Assembly: GCA_030141605.1 (NCBI GenBank)
Contig: JAQGDQ010000087.1
Span: forward strand, 188,001 to 252,000
DNA from: Tubiluchus corallicola
Taxonomy: Eukaryota > Priapulida > Priapulimorpha > Priapulimorphida > Tubiluchidae
Direction of reading: 5' to 3'
DNA length: 64,000 bases
In this document: one piece after another, positions 1-13,639 of the stretch
Numbering within the stretch: position 1 is the stretch's first letter
How the letters are laid out: every line of letters begins with the position of its first letter
Position numbers and translations under genes: made by a program
The notes under the pieces: generated by a model
What the model was told of the DNA's origin: nothing
The model's database searches: none
Seen by the model: only the letters and a program-made list of their open reading frames with translations

Positions 1-158
1 CATTTATGTTTTCACGTCCTCGCGGGAATCTGTATAAACGCGTTTTGAAGAAAGTGTTGACCGGTTTTCAATTCCATAAACGTAAAGTTGAACGTTGAAA
101 TATGGAGTAAAACTAGTTTAACTAAGAAAATATATTTTCTGTGCTGCAAGCGTTAAAA

Positions 159-639
159 CAGGGATGTGCAAATTGCGGCCGCCCACAGAATTTGTGCGGC
201 CCGCGAAGAGATTTGTCAACCTAATGAAAGTGCGGCCCGGGCGATTAATTGAGTGTATCCAGCTGAAGTCCGTGTCACGATCCCAAATATAGTGCGGGTA
301 GTTTTTTCTACTAGATCGGATGCCATTAACCCTTACAAGACGGTTGTCACTTAATGTCACTGTACTACACAGACTGTGTGATACACATTATTAATATGCA
401 TTGTAATGAAATTACCACTATCTGTCCTGAAAGTAGAAATATATGGTTTGTAATATAAATTTTAATAACTTCTAAAATAGTTTCTTGAGTGTAGTAGTAA
501 TGATGTACGCAGGTCGGATGCAAAAAAATCGTTATTAGGCCTTTCTGCACTTGGCTCCTTAATCAAACTGCCTGTGGCCCACAGGAATTGCGGGAAAGTT
601 TAATGTGGCCCGGCTAGTCAGATAATTTGCACACCCCTG
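159..639. mobile_element. hAT-like non-autonomous DNA transposon
   Basis: The left end CAGGGATGTGCAAATT and the inverted right end (AATTTGCACACCCCTG read on +) form near-perfect terminal inverted repeats of about 16 bases. CAGGGGTGTGCAAA-type ends are typical of hAT elements. Both subterminal parts carry GC-rich gcggcc/gtggccc blocks. The 8-base flanks (cgttaaaa and atttaaag) agree at only five positions, so a target duplication is doubtful. No transposase is present; open frames inside are not credible genes. Confidence 0.6.
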
Positions 640-902
640 ATTTAAAGCATTAATAAAAGTTAAAAAATAAAAGCTGCTTTGACTTGATGTGTATGCATGT
701 TTTCAGGATCTATATATATATATATATGTAATCTTTATTTGCCATTAAAATACATTGATAATCACTGATAAAAACTTTACAGAGATGATCAATCAGTGTT
801 AGTTAATAAAAACTTACACTGCTAAATGCAAATGCGTCAGTGGAGTCTAAACTACTGTGCAGTAATGGAAAGTAACGACGAATAAAATCAAACATATTTA
901 CA

Positions 903-1130
903 ACTATGCACAGAAAATGAAAAAAACTATGATTTAATTAGAATGGCCGTGGATATATGAATTCTGAATTAGTGTGCATGTTGTCGTACTGGTGTGATGG
1001 TATTTCATATATGGTTAACATTAGTGATTTTAATTTTGTTTTAAATGCTGATAGGGACTTGATCTGACAAAATTTAAGACAGGTAAAATACATGTGATTT
1101 CTGTTGCTACCGACATGACACATGTTAATT
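903..1130 (-). mobile_element. Possible LINE 3' coding remnant
   Basis: On the minus strand a frame reads ...FCQIKSLSAFKTKLKSLML, resembling the end of many jockey/CR1-type ORF2 proteins (WNSLP...I..SL..FK.KLK). It is short and degenerate, and only this block is recognisable. Confidence 0.35.
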
Positions 1131-3101
1131 TACACACGTAAAAGCCCATGGTTTCACGTGTATGGACGGGCATATTTATTTTCGCGTGTCCCTTTGGAAT
1201 TTTCACAAATATCCATTTGAGTATAAAAATAGACGCCTATGCCTGTACATGAACGTATATTCACTTTAGGTTACATAATCACGTTTTCTGTTTACACTCA
1301 AAGCTGGCTTCGACCTTTTGCTCTCAAACATCAAATATTTGCAGAGGTAACGAGGTGAAATAATTGAGTGAATCATTCACTTGTTGCGTTCTTCTCGCTT
1401 TGTGTTCGTCTAATATACAATTTTTAATAAGAATAGTAATTACACAGCTACTGAATGAATTTTCAAGCTGAAGTGATATAAAAACGTGAAATGTTCAAGA
1501 CTATAGCTGCATCATTAAAAATAATTATTTTAAAAAGCTTGTCTAGATCACATTACCACAGAAGTTAAAAAACATCAACGGATCTTCATTATGAAAAGTG
1601 TAGTCACTTGTGTGCGTCCTTAAAAACAAAAATTTCCTAGTATTTATTTAAATTATTTTTGAATCTTTTTCTTTTTACGAAAAAGAAAGAAGGTATGTCT
1701 AGGTATGAACCAGTTGCTGAAAACGCGGCCTAAATAGCAACTACACAAGGAGCTATTTTATCTGTAGTAACTGAAAAACGCTCTTCAAACACTGCGCCTG
1801 CTTAACAGTAAATACTCTAAAACATTTGATTATACCACTGCTACGCACAGCCATTGTGTGCCTGACACATGTAGATGGTCAAATGCTATTTACTGAGTAA
1901 ATCCCACTAAAACGTTTATTATTCGAAGATTTCTCCTTGCTCTTACAACCGTTGCATGAAGCACTAATAAGTATTTGCACTTCCAGTAACAAAAGTCATG
2001 TATAAACACTACGTGGGACGTTCACGCTTGCTCAACAGTCCCGTGTACCGTCTCACGGTACATCGAGTTTCATTAACGGCCAGGCGATACATGGTACGGT
2101 ACATGGCGAGGGGTACAAGGCGAAGCCTCACAATATACTGGGACGTCGAGCAAGTTAGAACGTCCAATTAGTACACATTTGTCATTCAAGAATTTTTGGA
2201 TAATATTTCCCAAGTTAGACTTAGGTGTTAAAACCTATAAAATTCTAGTTATTTTCAAGTCGAACCCGGTTGCTGAGACCTACTTCGGAGGTTAAAAAGA
2301 CAAAAAAATCAAGAGAATTCACTTGTTACTAAATTAGTGAATTGTTGAGTGTTATCAGAAATTTTTAAATAAAATTATAAACAAACTCTCTGAAAGAATC
2401 TTTCTATCGTATGTAACTGTGCATATGGCTTTATGCTGCAACTTTGTGTAGCGAACCTGTTTGTAAAAACGTTTTGCAAATTGCTACAAAGGTAAAAACA
2501 AATAAAAAGCTAGAATGTGTATTTGGCTTGTGCGGTGCTGCACTACACATGCATTGCACTGTACTGTACCGTCACTATATTATAAAATCTTGCACTGTGC
2601 TGCACTGTACACTATATTATACTTACGATGCTATTCTACGCTGTGCTAGTACTATGCTATAGTACAGATTACTCTGCTTAAATTATGAGTTCTATAATCG
2701 ACATTTACTTTCGATTATAGTCAATTTACATTAACTGTTGGAAGAATATTGGCCGAGTATACTAAGACAACAGACCCATTTTACGCTTATGGAGACACTA
2801 TAAGCCTGAAATCGGTTTTTTCCGCACGAAGCTTCCTGCGCAGTCTACTATAAAGGAAGCCCTCTTTTAGCGTCGGTGACACACTCATGTATAACGCATG
2901 AGTTTGGACAATGATAGGGGTTATCAGCGTGACACACGAATCAGGCAATTCCATTTCAGCCTCTTAAATCTGATCTGCGTGAAGACAAACAAATACAGGA
3001 TTTCTGGCAGATGGCCTGGATGCCCGGATTATCCTGTTAACGTGGAAATTTTAAGATTAACCAACACAAAAAGGGCCCATTTTTCACGGTAACAGTTAAT
3101 G

Positions 3102-3103
<2 letters not shown>

Positions 3104-3134
<31 letters not shown>
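3104..3134. repeat. (TA)n microsatellite
   Basis: About fifteen uninterrupted TA dinucleotides. A shorter (TA)n lies at about 713-727. Confidence 0.95.
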
Positions 3135-3138
<4 letters not shown>

Positions 3139-4419
3139 TGTGATTATTTGTTTACATATACTACTGATGTATTGTATATACATTACTGGAACTCTGCGCT
3201 GTATGAATTGAAAACTCAAGTGGGATGATTTGCAATCGTTAAGTTTAACTTGGTTATTTTACGTTGCAATTTTATTTTGACTATTGCACATGCGCGCCCG
3301 CACCCACACGTGGCATTGTCCAACGTTAGCACGTCCTCCAAAAAAAAACGTGCAAGAAAAATTGCTTGAAAGCATGTACTTTTTTCAAATTATTGCAAGC
3401 CTTTATATCGAAACTATAAGTTTGCTTTTGGAAGTGTAAGCGGACAGCAAGCCAAGCTTCTATCTCCTTTTTTGAAAAATCAGTTTTTACATCTAATACA
3501 TTTGCAGTAATTTTAGAATTAAAGTAATATCTATCAGTTTGACACAAAAACGACATAAATTAATGTATACATGGTTCCAAAATCGAAACGTGTGCATACT
3601 ACTTAACGCACTAGTAATGCAGTAAATTAGTGTAATTTAATAGTTACCCATTTAGTAGCTACACGACTTGCAGTGTAAATCTATACAATTTATGATAATG
3701 TAAAGAATATTCCTCTGTAAACTGTAGACATTTGTAGTAGCCAGTTGATTATAGTTTTTGCCCCAGATTCGCAGTTTCGTTAAAGGAAAGGGCAGACTTT
3801 CTGAGAAGTTAGGCTTATTTCAATGATCTCGAAAAATGTTAGAAGGATTTAGTAATAAAAATGTGATAAATGCCTCGTGTAATTAATAAAATTATTTCAA
3901 AGTCGCGATAATTTCACGCTTGGGCGCTTCTATTTTGAATTCCCATTCTTCCACCAATGATGTCACTCATCGACTGAGGAAGAGCAACGCACAATCAACA
4001 TAATGAGTTTTTACAAAGAATTAGATAGCTAATTTTGTGATATTTTTGCGTGTACTAAGTAAGCTGCGAGAAGTTTGAATTAGTTTAATTAAGCAGAATG
4101 TGCTTACGAAAAATGGTGAAGTATATTTTGTAAAATTTTTCAAAAGATTTGCTAAAACTTTTTTTGTGTATTGAATAGCCTACAGTCAGATGTAAGTTAC
4201 CGTTATTTATCTTGTTACTTTATTTATTTTGTAATTAACTTAATTTTATGTTTCTTTTAATGCTAGTTATGATTATATTTACTACCTTCTAACTATTTTA
4301 TTGTGTTAGACAATCGTAAATGCAGCCTGTTATATTGTATTTGCATGAGTAAATGTAATGTAATATAATATTATGTAAATATGTGATGAATATTGAGTGA
4401 TATGTATATATTTGTAAAT

Positions 4420-4485
4420 AATTGAGGGCCTTCTTGGGGTGATAAGCATAAAATATTACTATAAATAAATAAGATAAATGAAGTC
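4420..4485 (+). repeat. LINE-like 3' tail
   Basis: The string gagggccttcttggggtga, followed by taagca and then (AAATAAAT)-type A-rich sequence, resembles the 3' terminus of CR1/L2-type retrotransposons. No ORF2 coding is recognisable just upstream, so this would be a 5'-truncated copy. Confidence 0.3.
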
Positions 4486-6205
4486 CACCAGTGACGTCAT
4501 AATTTTCAAGTGAATGGCAGCTACTAAAAATTTTATACAATGGTGATTTAAATTAACTTTAAGCTTTATAGGAAGGTTTTTTGCAAAATTCTTTCTTATA
4601 TTTTTCTAAGTTTAAGTGACACCAGTAAAATAAACTTAGTTTGCTAAGTGACTTGTCCTTTGCTTTAATAGTAGAAGAAGATAAGACTTCATCTTTACCG
4701 ACTTGTGTGTGGCAGTGTTTCATGCTAGTAGCCTAGTGTGTATTAATATTATGTAAATCTGTATGCTGATATGGGGAACAATGATTTACAAATTCATGAC
4801 TATTTAGCATCCATTTTACTCCTGCACTAGTTTTTCAAAGAAGCCAATTTATTGATGACTAACAACAGCTTATAGACAGCCTAAAGACAGCTTAAATTTT
4901 AGATGCTGTATCCTTTATGAAATACTACTTTAAAGCACATAAGCTAGCCATTGCTGCTTCCTCCTCCCCTGCGTATTATACAGCTTGCAGTTGCATGGTG
5001 TAATCACTTCCTATATAGTCGTGTAGTCTTCGCTGTTACATGCAATTGCACAACGAAATCATTTTCATTTTATGCAAACCACTAACTCTACTAATCGATT
5101 TTTAATGTCAGCTGTAATCCTCTTTGGAATTCTGTAGCTTATGGAACTTATTAATAATGTTTGTTTTGAATTTGATTGCCTAGATAAAATAATATGCCAG
5201 TGCGGAAGTGATCAAATTAAAAGCTAGTTGAGCGACACATTATTGAAAAGCCCTGTGGTCACGATCTGTGTTTAGCGACCGATTTTAAGCAATTCCTAGT
5301 CTAATCGGGCCTGTCAGGGAGTGGATCGGTGACCGCTGAATTTTATAATTCTCTCTGCGTGGAAGGTTTCATTTACCTTTCTGATTATGGCTGTTTACCT
5401 TCTTGGGTAAGGGTGAACACGCGCGTAAACATGTTCAACACACCTGTGCCAGTTCATTGTATCACCTTAGAGGATTACCCTTTATAATGAAGGAGATTCC
5501 GGTCCCGTCACAACCAGCCACATTAAGTATCCCCTGCTATTGGATTCCAACTTCGAGAGTGACGAATGGTATTAAAAGAGTGGGTCTTGGCTACCACTCG
5601 TGTTTAATGTAATTTACATGCGTAAATTGTTTCTGGTAAATTATGATCAATGATGTGCCAGTCTTCTACCACCAGTACGACTACTTTCTCAATTTTCGTA
5701 TCCTATTTCCGGTTAGCGCGTTTTAATAAACGTTTGCAAGCGTTCGCGTTTATTTGTCACTGGGAAACAATTTAAATGTTTCTCTCCACCATTTATTGTA
5801 GCCGAGTTTACTTCTGCACAATATTATTGGGGAATTTAATCATTCTGCTTGCATAATTTACGGCCTGCACTGAAGTTGACAATACCGCGCAGGTTTTACG
5901 AGGCAGTGAACTAACTTAACGTTCGTTGATACTGCTTCTAGTAATTTATACACCTTTTGGCAATTGCAGAATTTTGCCGATTTGAAATTTATTGCTCTTA
6001 TCATGCACAAGTTGGTATACCGTTAATTGCGTCTGTAAAAATTCTGTATTGCTAGAACTAAACCTACGCATTTTTGTAAATTTAGTGTTTGTTACATCAA
6101 GGAAAACTTCACTTTGTTAACTTTCGGCTTAAAGAATTTCGGATCAGTAAGCATATATAATATACCAATAAAAAAAACTGTGGTTAATACCATCTCAGTT
6201 TCGCC

Positions 6206-6465
<260 letters not shown>

Positions 6466-6589
6466 TATCTATCTCTCCCTCTCCGTTCTTTCTTAAATGT
6501 TGTCTCCCGTATGCCCTTTTGTCGCCACCTTCCCCACATATTCTTGCTTCTCTGCTTAAGTTTAAACTTACCGTCTTACATTAATAAAC

Positions 6590-8040
6590 TCTTCGCGACG
6601 ATCATTCTCTACTTAATCGTATTCGAATGCCAATTTTTCCTGAAAAATTCCGACATCTGACATAGACTGAGTGAATTTCAATAGGACTCACAAAGCTTGT
6701 TACTGGCCCCCGACAGACCTAAGTCCATTTTAATGTAAATTTGCGTGCGTGTTCAGTATATGATGCATACATGTGTGTTGTTCGTTTGCGAAGGCTAGTA
6801 TATGTACAACGAATCGTCATAGCTGTGCATGATGTAATATCCTGTAATTTTATTAAAGCGCATTTTTAATTAGTCATGATGTCGCCGCACGCTGTCAAGA
6901 GGGTGATTTACGTACTAATATACCGCTATTGTATCTACTGCGTTTAAATAATTTATCACCTTCAGTTGAAATTTGAAAACAGTGTAAGATTATGCTAGCA
7001 ATGCGTCTTTATTTAAAATCGGCACGATCTTAGAAAAATAACATCCCAGTGACGGTCAGCCCTGTGCTATTCTTGCTAATCCGTCTGGCAACCTGGCGGT
7101 ACACTTGAGGTTTATAGCTACATAACATTATTCAGTTTTACGTTTTTACGTCTTTCTCACTTTTATGCATATAGCGAGACCGTTTGTTTGTGCGTTTTCA
7201 TTACGCCTAAATACCATAGTTTAGTGTACACAGTAAACTGTCCTTCAAAGTTTGCCAGATTTTGGAACCATCTCCGTCTGATTTCTGCATAAACAGCCAG
7301 GTTCTTAACTGCTTATTGTTAGCTTGATTAAATGCACATCGGGTATTCTTTTTTACCAATTTCTCCCATGGTGAAATTAGAAGCGAATATTCTATACCGT
7401 TGACTAAATGTTTTTGAACCCCCTTTCCTGGCAAAGCGTGGTCGATGGATCAGAAAATAAAGTGCAAAATATTGAACCTTTCGTCACATCGAACTGCCGA
7501 CATGTCAATAAAGGTTTTTTGTCGGTACAACTTTCTATAAACTTTGTTCTTAATTGAATACTGTGCTGGCCTTGCCACTGCTTGGGCGGTTTGTATCGTT
7601 CGACGACTAATTAATATTGCCACGTGTTTGCGTGATGAATATCATTATTCTCCCCCAAATTATGATGCCGTGGGTGAAATTGCTTGTAAGGTCTACATCG
7701 TACGTGCATGCAAATGTTGCATATATTTCTTCCGTACTAGCGTTATGTATTGCTTTTGGAGCAAGGTGACCATCACACAGAGTTATTGGGCAAACACCCA
7801 TTTTATAGAATTTTGATTAAATGCTGGGGAAATGCTATGTTTGGTGAAACCCAGGCTCTGCCTTAAACATCGAACGATTATTTGCAGTATGCATCCCCGG
7901 AATACACATTATTTACACTCAATGTATTATAAATGCTATTATTATTATTATTTTTTGATGATTTTTTTAATTTTTCACATTATACAACATAATGCATATT
8001 TTACATTATATCAAAAATTATAAAACTATTAAAAGTGGAA
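6590..8040. other. Non-coding stretch
   Basis: Nothing recognisable. Short frames on both strands at 7207-7434 and 7544-7816 have no known motif and no supporting splice signals. A short (ATT)n tract lies at about 7939-7952. Confidence 0.45.
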
Positions 8041-8049
8041 AAACGACTT

Positions 8050-8690
8050 CGAAGTCAAAACAGACTTGTATGTCTAATATTTCAATTGTTTATTAATTAC
8101 CATAATTTAAAGGCAATAAAAGCCAGTAAAAGCTGACATGCTGATTAAAAGAGTAAAATGTACAAAATGTAAATAGTAATTTAAAAAAAAAACATTATAA
8201 TTTACATCATAAAACACGAGTTGTAATTGTGCTATACAAATGCATCTACACTTGCACAGTAAAACAGGAACATTACGCCGAAGTTAAACGAAGTTAAATT
8301 CGTTTTTTTAAAACACATAGAGAATTTTGCTTTTGTTACTTGATTGGGAATACTGTTCCACAGTACAACACCTTGATATTTAACAGTGTTTCATGACATT
8401 AGTTTTAAATTTATGAATGAGAAATTTAGTATGTTGTCTAGTGATTTATGTATGTACGTCATTACTAAAAACAAACGCAGATTCGAATACATTAGGTGAC
8501 AAATTATTAACGTACGTATACAAAAAAACTATTTTTCAGGGCAACAACGTCATGCAGTTTCAATATTTTTAAATCTTCAAATAATTTACTAGTGTGAGCT
8601 CTACAAGTAGAGAACGTAATTATTTTAATGAGCTTTTTCTGTATTTTTACTAATCTGTCTAATGAATCCTTTCATGTGCATTTACTTACA
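8050..8690 (-). mobile_element. Degenerate LINE (jockey/CR1-like ORF2 C-terminus and tail)
   Basis: Minus-strand translation from about 8675 gives RLVKIQKKLIKIITFSTCRA and then HTSKLFEDLKILKLHDVVAL, the classic post-RT region of jockey/CR1-type ORF2. After stops, GVVLWNSIPNQ appears at about 8330, matching the family WNSLP block. Several in-frame stops show it is dead. The A/T-rich part down to about 8050 is probably the 3' UTR. Confidence 0.75.
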
Positions 8691-9280
8691 CGTCTGATGG
8701 AAGTTACAATTTTATTGAATTCGTACGTTCGCACGGGCAGAACTTTTTGGCGTAAAGTTTCACTACAGTTCACCACATACTTGAAACATTATGCTTTCTT
8801 GTGAATGACGATGCCTGACAACTGCAAAACGTTTTTTGCAGCTGATTGAAAAAGTCCATGTGAATGTAGATAATGCTGTTTTATACGGCTTTCTGTCCAC
8901 TAATGCTGAGTACGTTAAAATGTGAAAGTCAGCAGTTAAAATATCCGATTGATTGAAATGCTGAGGATAGACGTCTCTCAACCTGACAGTAACGCCTGCA
9001 TGGCACAATGACATCTAATCGCGACAAGGCGTCTAATCTCTAATCCTCGCCTAATACTCGCACGTCTAAAGTCTTCATTAACCAAAGTGATGCTCTAATC
9101 CGAGGAACAGTGTTGTTTGTAATAAGATTCTCCGCACGCAAATTACGGGCAGATTTCGTTGCTCTGCCTTCTTCTGTTGGATACGAGTACTTCGAAATGC
9201 ATACCAAAGCGAGTGGGTGGGAAGAAGATAGGATTTTGTCACTGCAGTATCTAGCAGCGTGTCTGCGTGCATGGGTAGAG

Positions 9281-9812
9281 TTAAGGGATAAAAAAAGCAA
9301 TTTCAAAGTATGTCCCAAAAAACTTTCTATACAAGTTATATTACTTAGCATTACACTTACCTGCTTCAAAGACTTATGTAATTAACAAACAAAGTGCTGA
9401 ACAATTTAAAATGTTCTTGCAAACGGCTAAACTATCACTGACTCGCCTTCCCAGTGTGCACCACTGAGTCACCAGAAAACATATTTTTAATCTTATTGGT
9501 AAGATACAATAATTTATACTTTTGCTTAGCTAGTATGGTGTGCCACGAAAACTCTGATTAATTTTTCAAACTTTCGGCAATGCTTTATCTAAACTGGTAA
9601 ACTTGTTTCAAACGACTTACCTGGTATTGTTAAAATAGCTACTTCTATAACGGCCATCACGGGAGTTTAAGTTTTCAAGCTTTCTCCAGTTTTGCTGCTA
9701 ATGCAAGCTCTGTGTGCAATAAGGTAGTATGTAGGTGTACAAAATTTCAAGAGTAATTTTTTAACTTTATGTGAGTAAACGGGTTTTCTTTAAAGACTTA
9801 TGTTGTGCTTTA
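9281..9812. repeat. Dispersed repeat family 1, copy A
   Basis: It aligns through most of its length with 15885-16354: shared blocks include caatttcaaagtatgtccca, caatttaaaatgttc, accactgagtcaccagaaaa and gcaataagg. Copy A starts ttaagggata and ends gtgctttaa. The short inverted TTAAag/ctTTAA ends suggest a non-autonomous DNA transposon, but superfamily is undetermined. Overlapping open frames (9110-9385) include repeat DNA and are not called genes. Confidence 0.7.
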
Positions 9813-9819
9813 ACATTAG

Positions 9820-12800
9820 TCGCAGAATAGCAGTATAACAGATTACAAGTTAAGTTCTGATTTTCGCATCAGTATCAACCGTATCGTCTAACCTTAGGAC
9901 CAATAAGAGCTAGTAACAACAAGGGTAGCAACATCTCCACCACCAGGAAGAATAAAATTAATGCCGCTGCCAGGGCTGGTCACTGTATCTGGTGCTGTTG
10001 GTTTTGAGATTTTCGTGGCGATAGTAACTGTGGGGACTAGGAATAGTTGTGGTTGCACTGGTCATAAGTGCACTTGTTAGATCAACAAATATATCAGCCG
10101 ACACATTTCCAGCAAATTCATTGCCACTGTCAGTCTATCAACAACAATAATACCAACCTCTTCTATAAAATCAATAGAAAAAGCACTAATCTTGAAGAAA
10201 TTAAACAACTAATGGCTCGATTTTGCGGCATTTACTAATAATTATTGTGTGAAATACTGACTCCCTCTTGACCAGGCAGCTAGCTGTAATTGTTTTCATG
10301 CAACAGCCGTTGCCGTCAGCACAATAATACAGCGTTGATTTCAATTTGCAAACACAACTCGAAGAAAATTCGATTAGCTCTCCGGCTTTTGTTTGAAATT
10401 TTGCACCGAGGCTTGCTTAAGTATCCGGGTAAAAGTCAAGTGGACACTAGGCTTCACTGCCGCCTAAAAGAGCTATTGGCGACCAGAATGGTTTCATTAC
10501 AAATGGACTGATGCTTATATAGGATTGTAAGAGGTGGAACAATGCACAAGCCATTAAGTTAATTTGCAGACGTTTTTGTTGTGAAACTGCATCGTTCAAA
10601 CAGCAACAACTTAATTTGTTGTTACTCAGATTTCTGATTCATTTAAATAAATTTACTTTTCCTCCAATTGTTATAAGAGTTATCAATTTCTACAATTTTA
10701 ATAGATTCACCTGTGAAATAAAATTGAAAGGCAAAGGCTTTGATGTTTGATAAGCACAACTTGCATAATCACTTCTTGTGTCCATGTGCATAAGTTACCT
10801 GGCCCTATGTTCTCCTTTATTTAGCAGCAGCATAAATAGCACAAAATACATTTGTCAATACTACATCTGCATGAAGACCTCATTTGTACAACTTAGTTCG
10901 CTCACCTGTTTCTCAGGCACCTTATTCACGAAGCCACCAGCAGTATAGGGCGAGCAAATTAAATAAAGTATGGCTGTTTATTCAAGGCCTCTGCAAATAC
11001 TCGAATACAAATCAAACACCGCTTGGCATTGAGTTGCACAGTTCCCAAGCACGGGCGTCTATTTGCAGTGTGAGAGGCGCATTGTAACCTACACTGTACG
11101 CCCTGTGTCTGCATTGGTGAAACTGATACAAGCAGTTATGAATATTCCCTTTCTTTTTTGAGCAGACAAATAGTGGTCGTCTAGTTTTATTAGGACTGTC
11201 ACTCGGTCGACAAATAGCAGAATATGACTTTAGCCAGTATGCATTGAAAAGCTCTTCGGATTGCTCACATGTAGTAGCCGTCAGATCAGAAGAAAATCTT
11301 CATGAGCATTGTGAATGTCATACAATTCTATTTATTGTTTTACATTCTTTAATTAAACGCTTATAGTATTTGCAGATCCAAAAGGCAGCATCTGAGATAT
11401 GTACGGTAAAAACTGATAATAGCCAAACCAAATGACTTATAATTTATTTGGTGTACACTGCGCACAGTACAAGTGCTGACCATTATACTGTAATACTCAA
11501 CAAACTTCAATTAATTTACTGTTAATTATTAAATACATACTATTAGTAATACCGCTGTGGTAATAATTTCTGACACCTTCATTTCAGTCTGTTTTGCTAA
11601 AAAAATGAGCTTTGTATTAACCTCAAAAGCTAGTTCTAAGCCGATTTTGAATTTCTTTTCTCGTTGTTCACCTGTTGATTTTAGGATTTAAGAAATGGCG
11701 CGTCAAATGCTAGATTGCACAAATAAAATGCAGCAGCTAAGAATTACTATTGAAAAGCCTGCCACGAAGCCCTGAATATCATGAAATACAATGGTATATC
11801 CGCCGTGTAAATACGACAGCACTGTGGTTTCAGTTTCACTATGGTTCTTGGCGGCACGGTCTTTGACAGTCGTAATTTTAGTGTAATCTGTTACCGGATC
11901 GAATCAGCGCCTGGCTTTATGTGGCGTGAAGCCATGTAGTCGGCCTCATCAGTGTGGGGAAATCTGGCAGAAAAGGACGCTAATCCCGAGACTGACATTT
12001 GCTGTGATTGGCGCAAACATAGGACTTGTGAAAGTGGTCAAGGGGCAAAAGGTCCTGTTAAATTCATTCATTGGCAAGGAATGGGAAACGGATGCATTCT
12101 GGGATGTACCCTGATCAGTCATACTAGGAAAACTGCCTATGGATGGAGTTTGGACTTGAATTGGATAGCTATAGACCAGTTACGTGTAATCACTGAGAAG
12201 TAGAAACCATACGGTATTACTTTATTATGAAGTTAAACAAGGCAGTCGCAAATTAATGTAAAGAAATCACGTCTCTTAATACTGTGCCCTCTTTGAGTTG
12301 GAAACGGGTTAGCAGACCATACGTAATCCAGTTATACTGTTTTTATGTGGAACAAGATCAAGGGTATAGAAAATTTTATCGCTGACGGGAATTTACAAAT
12401 TAGCTCACTTCTTCTCATTCTTAGAAAAAATTGTCCAAAGACAACTTATTACAAATAAATGGATAGTGAGCATTTGATTATCTTTTTGTCCTAAGGCTAA
12501 GTTTGTAACATGCAGTCCTCCTTTTGCTTTTATGCTAATTTGCTTTCCTTTGTAATTCTAGAGCGCCTCGCTAGACTAGGCCAAAATGCCACTTAGCATA
12601 TCCAAGGCTCTGGATAAGGTCTAACACTAGAACCTGCTACTCAAACTTCAGTAAGACGTTAGGTTCCTTAATTGTTCGGGGAATAAAGATGTTTTATTTA
12701 TTTTTGGAGTATTGTGCAGTAGGATTTGATATACAATTTTAGTATTAATTTAATCTCAAATTTTATTTTACAAATGTTGCAGAAAAAATCTCGCATCATC

Positions 12801-13555
12801 TCGGTAGAAAAGGCAGCTAAACATTTCTTACTTTTCCTATTTCTAATTAAACTAAACAGCAGAACACGTATATTCTTGGAAAATTAATGACTAAGAATAA
12901 TTATTAATGGTTAATATAGATCGTCTTTGGGTACGCCTCCAGGCTTCGAGAATTGGTCATTTCTTTCTGCCTAATGGCACGATGAAGATTTGTGAGTGCA
13001 GCAGCTGCACAGATTGTAAAATTTCCCATGTAGGCTTTCCTACGTGAATTAGTTTAACGCCAAACCATTTTAAGACATTTATGGTCCATTATATTTAATC
13101 GCTATAGTTGGGATTTCCTATAAAATATGTTTTGCAAGGACCGTGCATTTCTCGGAACATGATTCAAGCAATAACAAATTTCATAGTTTCAAAAAACAAT
13201 AATTGCACTTTCAAATCTTAAATTTCTCGCTTAATTAATTAACAATTTAATTGTGGTCTACTTTTGTTGTCGAACAGTCAAAGCACTGCTAAGGCATATT
13301 AATAGAGTTTTAGAGCATCCAGGCGCTTTTGACATATCTAGAGCTTTTGAGTAAGGGACATATTACAAACTCTGTATCATGTGGCAGTGGAGTCTCTTAT
13401 ACCGTTATATCTTAGCAATTCAGGTTGTTTTTGATAAGCAGTCTTCTGTTCATGAAATCAATGCCGGTGTTCTTACTTTGTTCAGTAAACAATGTTCACT
13501 AATATACCATGATTTCTAAAACTTACAGTATGAGCTCAGATACTACTACTTCATA
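9820..13555. other. Non-coding stretch
   Basis: Short frames (10290-10511, 10884-11087, 11926-12203) show no recognisable domain, and I see no liprin N-terminal exon. I can support no feature here. Confidence 0.45.
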
Positions 13556-13558
<3 letters not shown>

Positions 13559-13606
<48 letters not shown>

Positions 13607-13637
13607 GTGCGTGCGTTCGTGCGTGCGTGCGTGCGTG
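13559..13637. repeat. (TG)n / (GTGC)n compound microsatellite
   Basis: About fourteen TG units followed by a GTGC/GTGCGT tetranucleotide array. Alternating purine-pyrimidine sequence of this kind can adopt Z-DNA. Confidence 0.95.
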
Positions 13638-13639
13638 TA

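Larger units (their letters stand above)
1140..6110. other. Non-coding AT-rich stretch
   Basis: I see no exon or RNA gene that I can support. Short frames here have no recognisable similarity. Notable only are an imperfect gcactgtactgta-type repeat at 2530-2670, a (TA)n tract at 3104-3134 and a LINE-like tail near 4420-4480. Confidence 0.5.

Noticed and set aside
9040-9385. Overlapping frames on both strands around 9.1-9.4 kb
   Set aside because: They partly consist of the dispersed repeat starting at 9281, and no domain is recognisable.
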